DNA of 64,000 bases. Source: Isoetes taiwanensis. Taxonomy: Eukaryota; Streptophyta; Lycopodiopsida; Isoetales; Isoetaceae. Shown here piece by piece: positions 1-8,867 of the stretch. The DNA is taken from NCBI GenBank assembly GCA_021234155.1, contig JAJEKV010000017.1:1293467-1357466 (forward strand), read 5' to 3'. The notes beneath the pieces were generated by a model. That model ran no database searches. It had not been told where the DNA came from and was given only the letters and a program-made list of their open reading frames with translations. Both the position numbers and the translations under genes were made by a program. The stretch's first letter is position 1, and each line of letters opens with the position of its first letter.

Positions 1-234
1 GGTTTCTTGCCTAGTCGGTGGCAGATTCTTCACAGATGCCCTCGTGTGAATGTGCTTGTCCACAGATTTGATCCTCGAGTGTCAGCACTCTGCCCACTGT
101 GCAAGCAAAGGGACGAGACCATTGCGCATTATTTCTTTTTATGTGATAAATCTTTCTTAAACCAGCAAACTGCTGTGATTTACCGGATTTTACAAGTATT
201 TTACAGACAAAATTTTCATCCGAATCTATTTTAA
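1..234 (+). pseudogene. LINE (L1-type) zf-RVT zinc-binding fragment
   Basis: A 75-residue reading frame contains CPLCKQRDETIAHYFFLC, the Cys-Cys-His-Cys pattern of the zinc-binding domain that follows reverse transcriptase in plant L1-like LINEs (zf-RVT). The preceding 'NVLVHRFDPRVSALC' matches the usual 'N-L-R-x(n)-C-x2-C' lead-in, and a related stretch occurs on the minus strand near 32380-32520. The frame enters from outside the window and stops at a TAA near 232, so only a fragment of ORF2 is present. It would have acted in target-primed reverse transcription. Stops and the lack of RT in frame make it a relic. Family assignment is firm, subfamily is not. Confidence 0.75.
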
Positions 235-1110
235 AAACCGGATTTTAACTTTAATTGGAAGTTCCGGGGAGGAACCCCCCAATTTGGAGCCCTTAATGCA
301 TGGAGAGGAGGAAGCATCCTAGAGGATTTTCTGTGGTCGAAATATAGAGCATATGAAAAGACATAAAGGATTGTGTGGTCAAAATGAAGCACAAATGCAT
401 GCCAAAGAATCTTCGGTGGTTGAAACCGAGTAGATATTGCTATTATAGATTAATAAATGATATTTACCTTAGTTTCAGATAATGTTCTAATTATTTTGTT
501 TGGTATTTGGGGAGGGTATGTCACGCATGGTTGGGCCTAGATTTTGGGGGTGTATTGTATGCAGAGTCGTAGCTGAACCATATTTTTTGAGTGATTTGAG
601 CTGCTTGTTGCTAGTCAAAGCAGCATTCCAAAATAGGCTATGGCATGCCTTCTTTTTGTGGTTTGTGTGCATGGTTTGAGAATGGAAGGATAAGGATGCA
701 TGCCCCTTTCTTTGTTTGGCAGGGGTGCCAACGGATCCGGCAAGGTCTATTGAAAGGGAATATAGTAAATCTTTTTACTGTGCAGAAGAAATTCCAGAGC
801 GCTCCTTGCTCGAGAAATCAGAGGGCTCTTTTGGTGATGTGGGCGGAATCCCAGATATTTAAGTCGTTTAGATTTGGCTTATTTACCTAGGTTCAAGGGT
901 TCTGGAGAGGCCGGCATGGCCTGGAGGTTCGAATCCTCCAGCCCTGGTATCAGCAGTTGTGTCTGTTTGTTCTACAGTTAGACGATTGATTGTGGCAGCT
1001 CCAAATCTTGGATTCAGCATAGAACTAGTTAGGGCAGAACTAGTTCGAAATCTTGCAGTGAGCATAGAAAGCTCCAGCCTATTTGATCTTGGCTGCTTTC
1101 TCTTTTTCAT
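235..1110. other. Degenerate, probably LINE-derived spacer
   Basis: No sustained reading frame. Short plus-strand pieces between 645 and 890 ('APFFVWQGCQRIRQ', then 'LLVMWAESQIF') look like worn coding sequence but I cannot assign them to a domain. It lies between a LINE zinc-binding fragment and a LINE C-terminus on the same strand, so it is most simply decayed LINE sequence, possibly from more than one copy. Confidence 0.35.
908..941 (+). other. tRNA T-arm-like hairpin (B-box)
   Basis: Positions 921-941 form a 7-bp stem closed by the loop TTCGAAT, the exact layout of a tRNA T arm, and include a good pol III B-box (GGTTCGAATCC). A second small hairpin (AGGCC/GGCCT, 908-922) lies just upstream. 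No matching acceptor stem or D arm is visible, so this is not a tRNA gene; it may be a tRNA-derived SINE remnant or chance. Confidence 0.3.
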
Positions 1111-1461
1111 GTGACATTGACAAGTCGGCAAGTGCTTCTGGCTATTTATCTGGATACTTGGAATAAGTTGCGGAGCCAAGCATTTCATTTAGCATCAAGA
1201 TGGTTGTGGTCCATCTGGAAGCGCAGAAGATTGTGTATCTTTCAGGGTTTGGATATTCCTCCTGCAGTGGTCCTCCAGGACGCGCAAGCTAGAATCGCTA
1301 AGGCCTACTATCGCTCTTCGCTTGCTCCTGCCAAGCGACAGTTGATGTTTGAGTCCTATTTGAGTGTGTTGTCTTCTGCATAGGCTGGTGGTTCTATTTA
1401 GTGGCTTTTGGCTCAATAAAGTTTGTCGTTCTTCAAAAAAAAAAAATAATAAAAATAAAAA
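1111..1461 (+). pseudogene. LINE (L1-type) ORF2 C-terminus, 3' UTR and poly(A) tail
   Basis: The frame reads 'ASRWLWSIWKRRRLCIFQG', the conserved tail 'W-x-I-W-K-x-R-N-x-x-I-F-x-G' found after the zinc-binding domain in plant L1-like LINEs, and stops at 1381. A short 3' UTR follows with AATAAA near 1416 and an A-rich tail (1434-1461), as expected of an insertion made by target-primed reverse transcription. The copy is 5'-truncated or decayed upstream. A second LINE 3' end follows within 40 bp. Confidence 0.8.
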
Positions 1462-1499
1462 AATTGAATAACATGGTAGCAACATATGAGTGTCTTTAT

Positions 1500-2092
1500 T
1501 GGATCCGAATGCATCGTCAACAGTATATTTGAAGCTACTATGATCCTCGCAACTCTGCAGTATGCCCGCTTTGCCTTCTAATGTTGAAATCCTTGAGCAT
1601 TGCCTCTTTTCTTGTCCAGAAGTTCAACTGTTATGGTCCTAGCTTCAAGCATTATTTAATAGTACACTAGATTGCCAATATGTTCTCCTAGCATCCTATA
1701 TACGTCCTTGGGCCCCAGATAAATGGAAGGCATTTCATCTCGGGTCGAGTTGGTTACTGTGGTCAATTTGGGAGTGTCATAGGCTGTACATTTTCCAAGG
1801 CATTTATTCACCTGTTCGTAGAGTCGTTATTGTAGCCCAGGCTAAGATATTGATGGCTTATGACTCTTCCTCCCTCAAGGAAGAAGTGAGAAACCGTATT
1901 CGGATTCAGTACCTTCAAATTTATTCTTATAATTAGTCTCCTATGCTAGAGTGAGTACATAATACTTCAAGCTCATCGTTTGGGAGCGTTGTCTTATGCT
2001 TGAAGGTAGGTGAGTTTTGTACATCTTGTAGTGTTTACCTGTGATTAATAAACTTGCTTTTCGTTCTTCTAAAAAAAAAAGGAAAAAAAAAT
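1500..2092 (+). pseudogene. Second LINE 3' end (zinc-binding region, C-terminus, poly(A))
   Basis: A frame-broken copy in the same orientation. Around 1560-1620 the zinc-binding Cys motif is recognisable but frameshifted. At 1750-1935 'LLWSIWECHRLYIFQG' and then 'RNRIRIQYLQIYSYN' reproduce the LINE C-terminal signature. A 3' UTR with an AATAAA-like motif near 2046 and an interrupted A tail (2071-2092) close the copy. It differs in sequence from the copy at 1111-1461, so these are two insertions rather than a tandem duplicate. Confidence 0.7.
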
Positions 2093-2117
2093 CCAAACTA
2101 TACAATAAATCCATATT

Positions 2118-2274
<157 letters not shown>

Positions 2275-2504
2275 CACTAGGCAGCATCCAACTGGACATG
2301 TGCCATTTTCTGGCTACCATATTGGTTTTCATGTTTTTAATCCATCCTTTGATATATAAATGTTAACCTAATCAAATGCAAGCTGAATCCGAGCCTAAAA
2401 CTGTCCAAGCCTCCTGTTGCAACTTTTACAAGTTTTTTTTAGCAGACTTGACTAATTCGAGGTGGATGATTTCGTGCAATTCTAAGTTGTCCACGTAGGC
2501 ATCC
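2275..2504. other. LINE 3'-end snippet, then unassigned sequence
   Basis: 2275-2302 equals the LINE 3'-end string found at about 20740-20765 and 45760-45785, but lacks the 'AGTTTTAACGTCACG' part next to the tail. The rest, up to the copia gag start, has no recognisable LTR, primer-binding site or gene; it may be copia leader sequence or older flank. Confidence 0.45.
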
Positions 2505-3132
2505 ATGTCATCCAACCTTCACACCCATGTCAGCAAAATTCCTCCTCTTCGAGCATGGCCTCTTTCTGGATCTGGCTTCCCTGTTTGGAAGCTTAAGATG
2601 GAGTTGGTATTGGAAAGCGATAAGCTTTTTGATTACGTCACGGGTCAAATCCGTGTTCCAACACAACCATTGACTAGTACTGGAGTTCTTGCCACCAGTG
2701 GAACTGAATACGATACTTGGGTCAAGCTTTTAGCTGACTGGGAAGAAAAAGATAAAGCGGCCCGTTCTTTGATACTTTATGCACTCAAAGAATCTATACT
2801 GATGGATGTTAGGGATCTCAAAACCTCTGCTGAGGTTTGGAGTTACCTTGACAAAGTTTATGAGCAAAAGACTGTATATGAGATTTATAGTCTTCGCAAT
2901 GATTGCAAATCTTCGTTATAACCTCACAGAATCTTTTGACCTTCGCTTGTCTATTGCTGGTGAGGTCATGCCACCTCAACAACAAATTGTTGCGCTTCTA
3001 GAAACTTTGCCAGAAGAATTCAAGGTTGTTCGTACAGTTTTACTCAACAAAGCCAACCTCACTCTAGATCGTGTTCATATTTCATTGAAAGATGAAGCTA
3101 CCAAACTTCAAACATATTCCAAAGATCAGTAA
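2505..3132 (+). pseudogene. gag: copia gag (DUF4219/UBN2 capsid region)
   Basis: From ATG at 2505 the frame shows 'GFPVWKLKMELVLESDKLF' (the F-x-x-W-K-x-x-M entry of copia Gag), then 'DKAARSLILYALKESIL' and 'EVWSYLDKVYEQKT', typical of the UBN2 capsid domain. A frameshift near 2880-2900 moves the rest ('VALLETLPEEFKVVRTVL', 'LTLDRVHISLKDEATKL') into another frame ending at 3132. Gag would package the RNA in virus-like particles. The ATG is the first in the open stretch and its context is otherwise unremarkable. Confidence 0.85.
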
Positions 3133-3196
3133 AATGGCTTGACTCTTGTGGTTCGATTTCTAAGCGATCTCGTGATGATGATCAAGATAATTATCT

Positions 3197-3526
3197 TTGA
3201 TGAGCATCTTTGGTCGTTACGGTAGGTGGGAGTGGACGGGCCGTGGCCGTGGCTATGGTCGTGGTCCTCCTACCAAAAGAAATCGCTCTATTGTTTGCGA
3301 ATATTGTAAAAAGTCTGGCCATCCTGAAGAAGAATGTTATTATAAAAAATTTGCTACTGAGCATAAACTTCTTTTTGGCATGCGAGATGAGAGACATTGT
3401 GTCCATGATGCACTTGAAATGGTTAAAGCTAATGATTCTATGCTTGTAGATTCTGCTGCTACTCAAGACATGACTCATCACAAGCATTGGTTGACTCAAT
3501 ATCGTCCTCTTGTTGCTAAGAAATAG
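3197..3526 (+). pseudogene. copia nucleocapsid zinc knuckle and start of protease
   Basis: An arginine/glycine-rich stretch is followed by CEYCKKSGHPEEECY, a CX2CX4HX4C-like nucleic-acid-binding knuckle. About 45 residues later comes 'LVDSAATQDMTHH', the aspartic protease start; the usual Asp-Ser-Gly is Asp-Ser-Ala here, a change at the glycine of the active-site loop. The frame ends at 3526 and the rest of the protease continues in the next frame. Confidence 0.8.
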
Positions 3527-4700
3527 ACCCCTTGCTGTCAAAGGCATTGGTACTCTTCAAATTGGCACATCTTCTGGTGTGCGGCTTTTGCATGGGGTTC
3601 TACATGTGCCGGACCTTTACCACAATCTCCTTTCTCTTGCTCGTCTTACTGATATTGGCTTCCTTGTTCAGTTTGATAACCGTGTTTGCCGTTTTGTGAA
3701 AGATGGTCTTGTTTTTGCCACTGCTTTTTGCCAAGGCAATCTTTATGCTCTTCAACTGAATGATGAGTTTGCTAATGTTGTGATATCTCGTGGTGATGAT
3801 ATCAGTACTTTGTGGCATCGACGCTTTGGTCATGCTAACTTTCAAGCTCTTTTGGACATGAGCTGTGATGAACTTGTGGATGGCCTCAATTTGTCAACAC
3901 ATGGTGTATTGAGTGTTTGTGAGGCTTGTGCTCTTGGTAAGCAGGATCGCCATCCATTCTCTGGAGATGGACATCCTACCTCGCGTTTCTTAGAACTTGT
4001 ACATTGTGATCTTTGTGGCCCATTTTGTGTTTCCATTGGTAAAGCCCTGTACTTTCTTCTTTTCATTGATGATTATACTCGCTATACCTTTGTGTACTTT
4101 CTTTCCAAAAAATCTGATGTTTTATCCATCTTTTGTACCTTTAAGAAATTGATTGAGGTTCAAACTGGAACCATGATTCAAAGATTGCGAACTGATAATG
4201 GTGGTGAGTTTAAAACTTTGGCTTTTGACAAAGTTTGTGCAGATTCAGGTATTTTTCATGAATACACGGCGCCTTATTCTCCACAACAGAATGGTGTTGC
4301 TGAAAGGAAGAATCGCACAATCATGAATGCTGTGCGTTGTGTGCTTATTCATTCTGGTTTGGATAAGTGTTTTTGGGCAGAAGCTGTTGCCACTGCTGTG
4401 TATGTGCAAAATCGCTTGATTACGTCTGCTTTGAAAGGCAAAACTCCGTTTGAAGCCTGGTTTGGTCGTAAACCCAATGTTGCTAATTTGCGTGTTTTTG
4501 GTTGTACTGCTTATATTCATGATCATATTCCAACTGAAAAAAGAAAAAAGATTGATCCTGTTGCTACGAAAGCTATTTTCCTTGGATATGCTTCTAATGC
4601 TAAAGCATATCGTTTTTGGGATCCTGTTTCTCGAAAAGTTATCATTAGTCGTGATGCTACTTTTGATGAGCTTTCTATGTTCGCTTTCAACCTAATAGTC
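3510..4700 (+). pseudogene. copia protease remainder, GAG-pre-integrase and integrase
   Basis: The longest copia frame. 'LLHGVLHVPDLYHNLLSLA' is the end of the protease/pre-integrase linker. 'LWHRRFGHANFQAL' with 'CEACALGKQDRHPF' forms the HHCC zinc-binding N-terminus of integrase. The catalytic triad is visible: Asp at 4008 (HCDLCGP), Asp at 4194 (TDNGGEF) and Glu at 4302 (NGVAERKNR), a D-x35-E spacing. 'LRVFGCTAYIHDHIP' and 'AIFLGYASNAKAYRFWDP' are the conserved C-terminal GKGY-type region. After about 4690 the frame becomes nonsense. Integrase would insert the cDNA; all three acidic residues are intact. Confidence 0.92.
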
Positions 4701-4765
4701 AACATGAAAGTGAAATACTTGCTGAATTCCCTTTTTCAGATGATGATCTTTTTACTGATGTTCCT

Positions 4766-5557
4766 ATGCCGCCTTCTACTACTTCTCTCATTGCCCCTGC
4801 TATCCTTGATGAACATAATCCGATTTTTGATCCTGCTGAAGCTCTTGATGTTCCTGAACTTGCTTATGATTTTGCTAATGATGGTGATTATGATGAGGAA
4901 GATCATGGTGGTCTTGATGAAGTTCTTCATGAGGGTGCTCATGATGATGTTGTTCATGAGGTTCTACGTGATGATGCTATTGTTGCACGTCGAGCTTGGA
5001 AGCCGACGCAACGGATCTTAGATTATCATTCTGCTTTGGCTATGACTGCTGATCCATTTTTTGTTGCTGATGCTCTCAGTTCAGATCAAGCAGAATCGTG
5101 GAAAATGGCTATGGAGGCTGAATATGAATCCTTGATCAATAAAGGTACATGGGAACTTGTGGAATTACCTGCAGCACGAAAGCCCATTCAATGTAAGTGG
5201 ATTTTTAAGACCAAGGTTAAAGCTGATGGTTCTTTTGATAAATTCAAAGCTCGCCTTGTTGTCAAAGGTTTCTCACAAGTTGAAGGTGTAGATTATGAGG
5301 AAACCTTTTCTCCAGTTGTACGTCTTACAAGTTTGCGAGTGTTGTTAGCCTTTGCAGTGCAGCATGATCTTCATATACATCAAATGGATGTAAAGACAGC
5401 CTTCTTGAATGGGGATTTGAGTGAAGGGATTTACATGGTACAACCTGCTAGGTTTGTTGTGTCTGGACAAGAACAGGTGTGTAGATTGAGAAAAGCTCTT
5501 TATGGTTTGAGGCAAGCTTCCCGAGCATGGTTCATATTCTACTGGATTCCTTCCTAG
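4766..5557 (+). pseudogene. copia reverse transcriptase, N-terminal part
   Basis: An Asp/Glu-rich linker is followed by 'SWKMAMEAEYESLINKGTW', the RVT_2 start, then 'CKWIFKTKVKADGSFDKFKA' and 'GVDYEETFSPVVRLTSLR'. 'HQMDVKTAFLNGDL' holds the first catalytic Asp (5387-5389). 'KALYGLRQASRAW' is intact, after which a deletion or frameshift near 5530 ends the frame at 5557. It primes cDNA synthesis in the particle. Sequence identity to copia RT is unmistakable. Confidence 0.92.
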
Positions 5558-5558
5558 T

Positions 5559-6238
5559 GTGGCTGATTTGAACATTTACTTCAAGCAAGAAGGGTCCTCT
5601 TATGTTTTCATTGCTCTATATGTTGGTGATACGATATTTGTTTGCAATGATTTACCATACTTACATAAAGTGAAAGCTCTATTATCTGCAGCCTTTGAGA
5701 CGGTTGCCTTGGGTGAAATTCACTCACGTTTGGGTATTCAAGTGCAACGTGACAGATCAAAGGGTTTGTTACATCTTTCACAATCCACATACATCTCGCA
5801 CTCATTGAAAAGTTTGGCCTCCTTGAAGCAAAATCACAAAGTACTCCTCTTGTTGTTAGTTCGGATACTCCAAACTTTCTCAAAAACAAAGTCCTTGCAC
5901 CGATGAAGAAAGATTGCAAATGAAAAAATGTCCTTATGCTAGTTTGGTTGGTGCGTTGATGTATTTGGCCAATGCCACTCGCATACGATATTAGTTATCT
6001 TTGCTAATACTCTTGGTCAATTCATGACTAATCTGGACAAGTTCATTGGATTCTTTGCTAAAAGGGTTTTGAGATACTTGAAAGGCACTTCTACTTGTGG
6101 TTTATTGTACACAAAGCGAGAATGATGTTGATGTATTGACTTTGCTAGGCTATCTGAGATCTTTGATTGGGGTGGTTGTCCTGACACTTTTCGTTCTACT
6201 AGTGGGAGTTTTTTTTTTGTTGGGAAATCCTTAGTTTC
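5559..6238 (+). pseudogene. copia RT C-terminal part and RT-RNase H connection
   Basis: The frame 5559-5906 continues RT with 'IALYVGDTIFVCNDL'. The catalytic Tyr-Val-Asp-Asp box reads Tyr-Val-Gly-Asp (5619-5630), so one metal-binding aspartate is lost. 'IHSRLGIQVQRDRSKGLLHL' follows as in intact elements. After 5906 the connection is in broken frames: 'FAKRVLRYLKGTSTCGLLY' near 6050-6115 is the conserved 'V-L-R-Y-L-K-G-T' motif. A run of nine T near 6209 disrupts the next frame. Confidence 0.85.
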
Positions 6239-6625
6239 TTGGATGAGCAAAAAGCAACGATGTGTTTCTGTTTCCACTACGGAAGGCGAGTATGTTCTTT
6301 GCATCAATTGCCGATGAGAATTGGTTTGGTTTTGCGGCGGTTGATGGATTGTTTTCATCAGACTCGGGTGGGGCCTACTCTACTCATGTGTGATAATCAA
6401 AGTACAATTGCATTAACAAAGGATGAGGTTTTTCATTCTAAATCTAAACATATTGAGCTACATTATCATTATATCAAATTGGAAGTACGAAAGAAGACTA
6501 TTGTGCTTAAATATTGTCCAACGTCAGCAATGGTTGCTGACATCTTCACCAAAGCATTAGGACTTCAGAAACAAGAGATGTGCAAAGCAGCTCTTGGAAT
6601 TGTTGAATCTTTTGTTGTTACTTGA
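6239..6625 (+). pseudogene. copia RNase H
   Basis: The frame starts in degraded sequence and becomes recognisable at 'LLMCDNQSTIALTKDEVF', the RNase H segment with the catalytic Asp, then 'HSKSKHIELHYHYI' and 'CPTSAMVADIFTKAL'. The upstream 'TTEGEYV' segment lies in another frame. The TGA at 6623-6625 ends the polyprotein about 70 bp before the polypurine tract, the usual spacing. It would remove the RNA template during cDNA synthesis. Confidence 0.88.
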
Positions 6626-6694
6626 GTTGTTACGAAAGTGCTTGGGTTTTTCCTTTTAACCCACAAAAGGTTTTTGATCCAAGCACTAGATTAA

Positions 6695-6708
6695 AGATCG
6701 AGGAGGGA
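6695..6708 (+). promoter_or_regulatory. Polypurine tract of the copia element
   Basis: A purine run (AAAGATCGAGGAGGGA, centred here) lies directly before the LTR start TGGTTGGAGG. This is the expected plus-strand primer. Position and composition fit; the precise boundary is uncertain by a few bases. Confidence 0.7.
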
Positions 6709-6973
6709 TGGTTGGAGGCATCTTTAAATATGAGATACACTTATTTTGTTCAAAAGGCTAAAGTTGCAGGGAGGGTGTTTGGAATCTCCTTTCTATAGGA
6801 GACGTGCACCTTTACCTTTTGACATGTATGGCACGTATGTCACATATAGCACTCTTGCCTGTTGTGGCACTAGTCTAATAGTGGCTCATATTGATGTATA
6901 AATATATATCTCATATGAATAAAATTTTGTCTTGTCTTGTAGGAAAAGTTGTGTGTGTCTCATATTTCTAACA
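6709..6973 (+). repeat. 3' LTR of the copia element
   Basis: Begins TGGTTGGAGG just after the polypurine tract and ends TTTCTAACA, giving TG...CA termini. It contains a TATA-like segment (GTATAAATATAT, about 6895) and AATAAA (about 6920), so it holds the element's promoter and polyadenylation signals. No partner LTR is visible, so the borders rest on motif and spacing only. Confidence 0.7.
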
Positions 6974-7342
6974 TGATGATCTTACAAGATGTTATAATAC
7001 AGTTCATTCTCTCTCTGCATTATGCTCTTTAAAAGCATAATGACACATATCTTTCATATTTCTTGCAATAATGCATTTTTTTTATTGTTCTCCCTCTTCA
7101 GTTAAAGCGGTCTTAAACTCAATGTATTTCATCTGGAATTATATGACCATCATGTTGCTCAAAGTAACTTGGAATGCGATACGTTTTCATAGTTAAATAG
7201 AATGCAAATTGAAAAATGAAAGGAATTAATGTTTTATATGCGCCAGAAATTCCTTATTGGCGCATTGCTTTTGGCTGTTTGCAACTCTTGGTTCTGGTGT
7301 CCACATGTATCTATTATTTTCTGAGAGTTCACATCTTTACAC
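6974..7342. other. AT-rich flank, no gene recognised
   Basis: Short frames only, none recognised. A segment near 7110 resembles one near 8480 ('AAGCGGTCTTAAACT' versus 'AAGGCAGTCTTGAACTT'), suggesting a decayed duplication that brackets the gene relic between them. Confidence 0.3.
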
Positions 7343-7720
7343 ATGCCAATCCACCACAGTTACATTCGAATCTTCAGTATGTTCAGCGCTATAGACATTT
7401 CTCGCTTGGTTCTGAAGCAACTTACTTCTTACACAAATGTTTTGTCTTCAAAATGTTTTATTGATAACTTGGATGCAAAGTCTTTGTCAACAGAAGCTGC
7501 AGAATTCCAGGAAAAATGCAGGCTGTCACAGCAAATCTTTTCCTCTTCTCATATCCCTTCATTAGAGAACTTGTCTTCTGAAGGTCAAGAGAAGCCAGAG
7601 CCGGTTGTGTTGTCATTGAAAGCTTATGTGAATAAGGGTGTTGAATCGCCTACTAGAAGACTTCAGGACTCATCACAGAGTAAACCAATTAGTATTCCAT
7701 TGGACTTGGCAAAGTTTTAA
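7343..7720 (+). pseudogene. Unrecognised gene relic, Ser/Gln-rich part
   Basis: A 125-residue frame with ordinary composition ('AAEFQEKCRLSQQIFSSSHI', then 'LSLKAYVNKGVESPTRRLQD'). It has no domain I recognise. It ends at 7720, and the next 600 bp carry further codon-like sequence in shifted frames, so the whole looks like one decayed gene or processed copy. No splice signals or A tail were resolved here. Confidence 0.35.
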
Positions 7721-8503
7721 ACTGTCTTAGACACTGCAATTGTGGAAGCAGAGAAGAAGTGGCAACTTCAGAAGTATATCCATTTATATATGCCAAAGCT
7801 GGGGATCTCAAAGTGAGAGACATTGAGAAATTACTTGAACATTATAAATAACTTGTCCTTAAGCATATCATGCTTCAAAAGCAAGTGGATATATTGAAGC
7901 ATTCTTTGGCGGCCCAGGAAAATGATATGCAAAACATCATGGACCTCCAGAAGACATCAGTAATCCTGCCAGTTTAGGTGGAGACTCCTATTACATAGAA
8001 GGTAATGGCGAAATCAAAGAGCAATCAGGAGTTACTGACCATCCAACGCACCCACAATCAAGAGTCATCTGTTGTTAAATAGTTGGCATTTGAAAATACA
8101 GCCGTCTCATCTACTTCATGCATGAATACGCTTGACCAACATCCTGGTGGTGTTAAACAACTTGAAACCAACTCAGGTCCAAAACCGGGTAGCCACATGA
8201 ATTTCCTTGGAGAGACCGAAGATGCTTCTACTTCAAACATGGAAGATCCTAAACTTGGTGCAAGCTTAGTCCTTGTAACGGTGCAGGGACTGACCATATG
8301 CCTGTATTTTTTGTGCGGATATGCTCTACATTTCTTCTGCAAAAAATCCTTGCTCCACAATGAATATCTTAGTTTGTAGTGCTTTTAAAAAGTCCTCGGA
8401 GGCTGCAACAACTAGTCTAAGATTATGTCTTACTTGCAAACGTGACACTTTAAATATGTTGCAACTCTCTTTCAAGGCAGTCTTGAACTTGCGACTCAAG
8501 TAA
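7721..8503 (+). pseudogene. Unrecognised gene relic with coiled coil and C-terminal membrane segment
   Basis: Three frames in succession read like one protein broken by indels. The first is a heptad-like helix ('AGDLKVRDIEKLLEHYK', 'LKHIMLQKQVDILKHSLA', 'AQENDMQNIMDLQKT'). The second is a polar stretch ('KQLETNSGPKPGSHMNFLGE'). The third is the hydrophobic segment 'LVTVQGLTICLYFLCGYALHF' (about 8270-8335), which could be a tail anchor. A consensus splice donor (GTAAGT) occurs at about 8500. Coiled coil plus tail anchor fits several plant membrane-tether families; I cannot choose among them. Confidence 0.4.
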
Positions 8504-8634
8504 GTACCAATGCTATGGAATTATGAATCAGATCTAGCTTTTTGAAGGTAGGCCTTCTGTATGTAACCTATATTGTCTACATCATTTCAAATTTAACTTC
8601 TTTCTTCATCTTTTTTTTCCTAAATTTTTCATTA

Positions 8635-8679
8635 TTGGAAAATATTGTTACAGGCATACAATGACAAAGCCGCAGAGTT
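8635..8679. repeat. 45-bp direct repeat, left copy
   Basis: Matches 11037-11081 with two C/T differences. The pair brackets the reverse-strand LINE sequence between 8680 and 11036. Confidence 0.9.
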
Positions 8680-8867
8680 CCATTTTTTTTTCTTTTCTTT
8701 TCTTTTCTTTTCTTTTCTTTTCTTTTCTTTTTTTGAAGGAACGAGATGCTTTTGTCATAATTAAGGAAACACATTACAAACATTTTGGCAGCCAATAGAG
8801 TGCACGCCAAAAGAACAAAGCAAAAGCTTTTCAGACTTAAGGTATCCAAAATATGATCAAAGTTTAG
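8680..8867 (-). mobile_element. LINE 3'-end fragment with (CTTTT)n tail
   Basis: A (CTTTT)n run (about 8689-8730), AAAAG on the minus strand, is followed by 'GAAGGAACGAGATGCTTTTG', similar in position and character to the LINE 3' end at 26640 ('GAATGATATGAAACGTTATT'). It lies directly next to the 3' tail of a second LINE (8868), with no recognisable target sequence between. Confidence 0.55.

Larger units (their letters stand above)
2505..6973 (+). mobile_element. Ty1/copia LTR retrotransposon, 5'-truncated and decayed
   Basis: Domain order gag, CCHC zinc knuckle, protease, GAG-pre-integrase, integrase, RT, RNase H is diagnostic of Ty1/copia (integrase before RT). A polypurine tract and one 265-bp LTR close the 3' end. 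No copy of this LTR is visible upstream of gag and no tRNA primer-binding site is found, so the 5' LTR is missing. At least five frameshifts or in-frame stops split the polyprotein, and the RT catalytic box is altered, so the copy cannot be autonomous. The absence of a second LTR prevents dating it. Confidence 0.93.

Noticed and set aside
908..941. tRNA gene
   Set aside because: Only a T-arm-like hairpin; no D arm, acceptor stem or anticodon arm of the right size.
2275..2504. 5' LTR of the copia element
   Set aside because: No similarity to 6709-6973 and no primer-binding site before gag.
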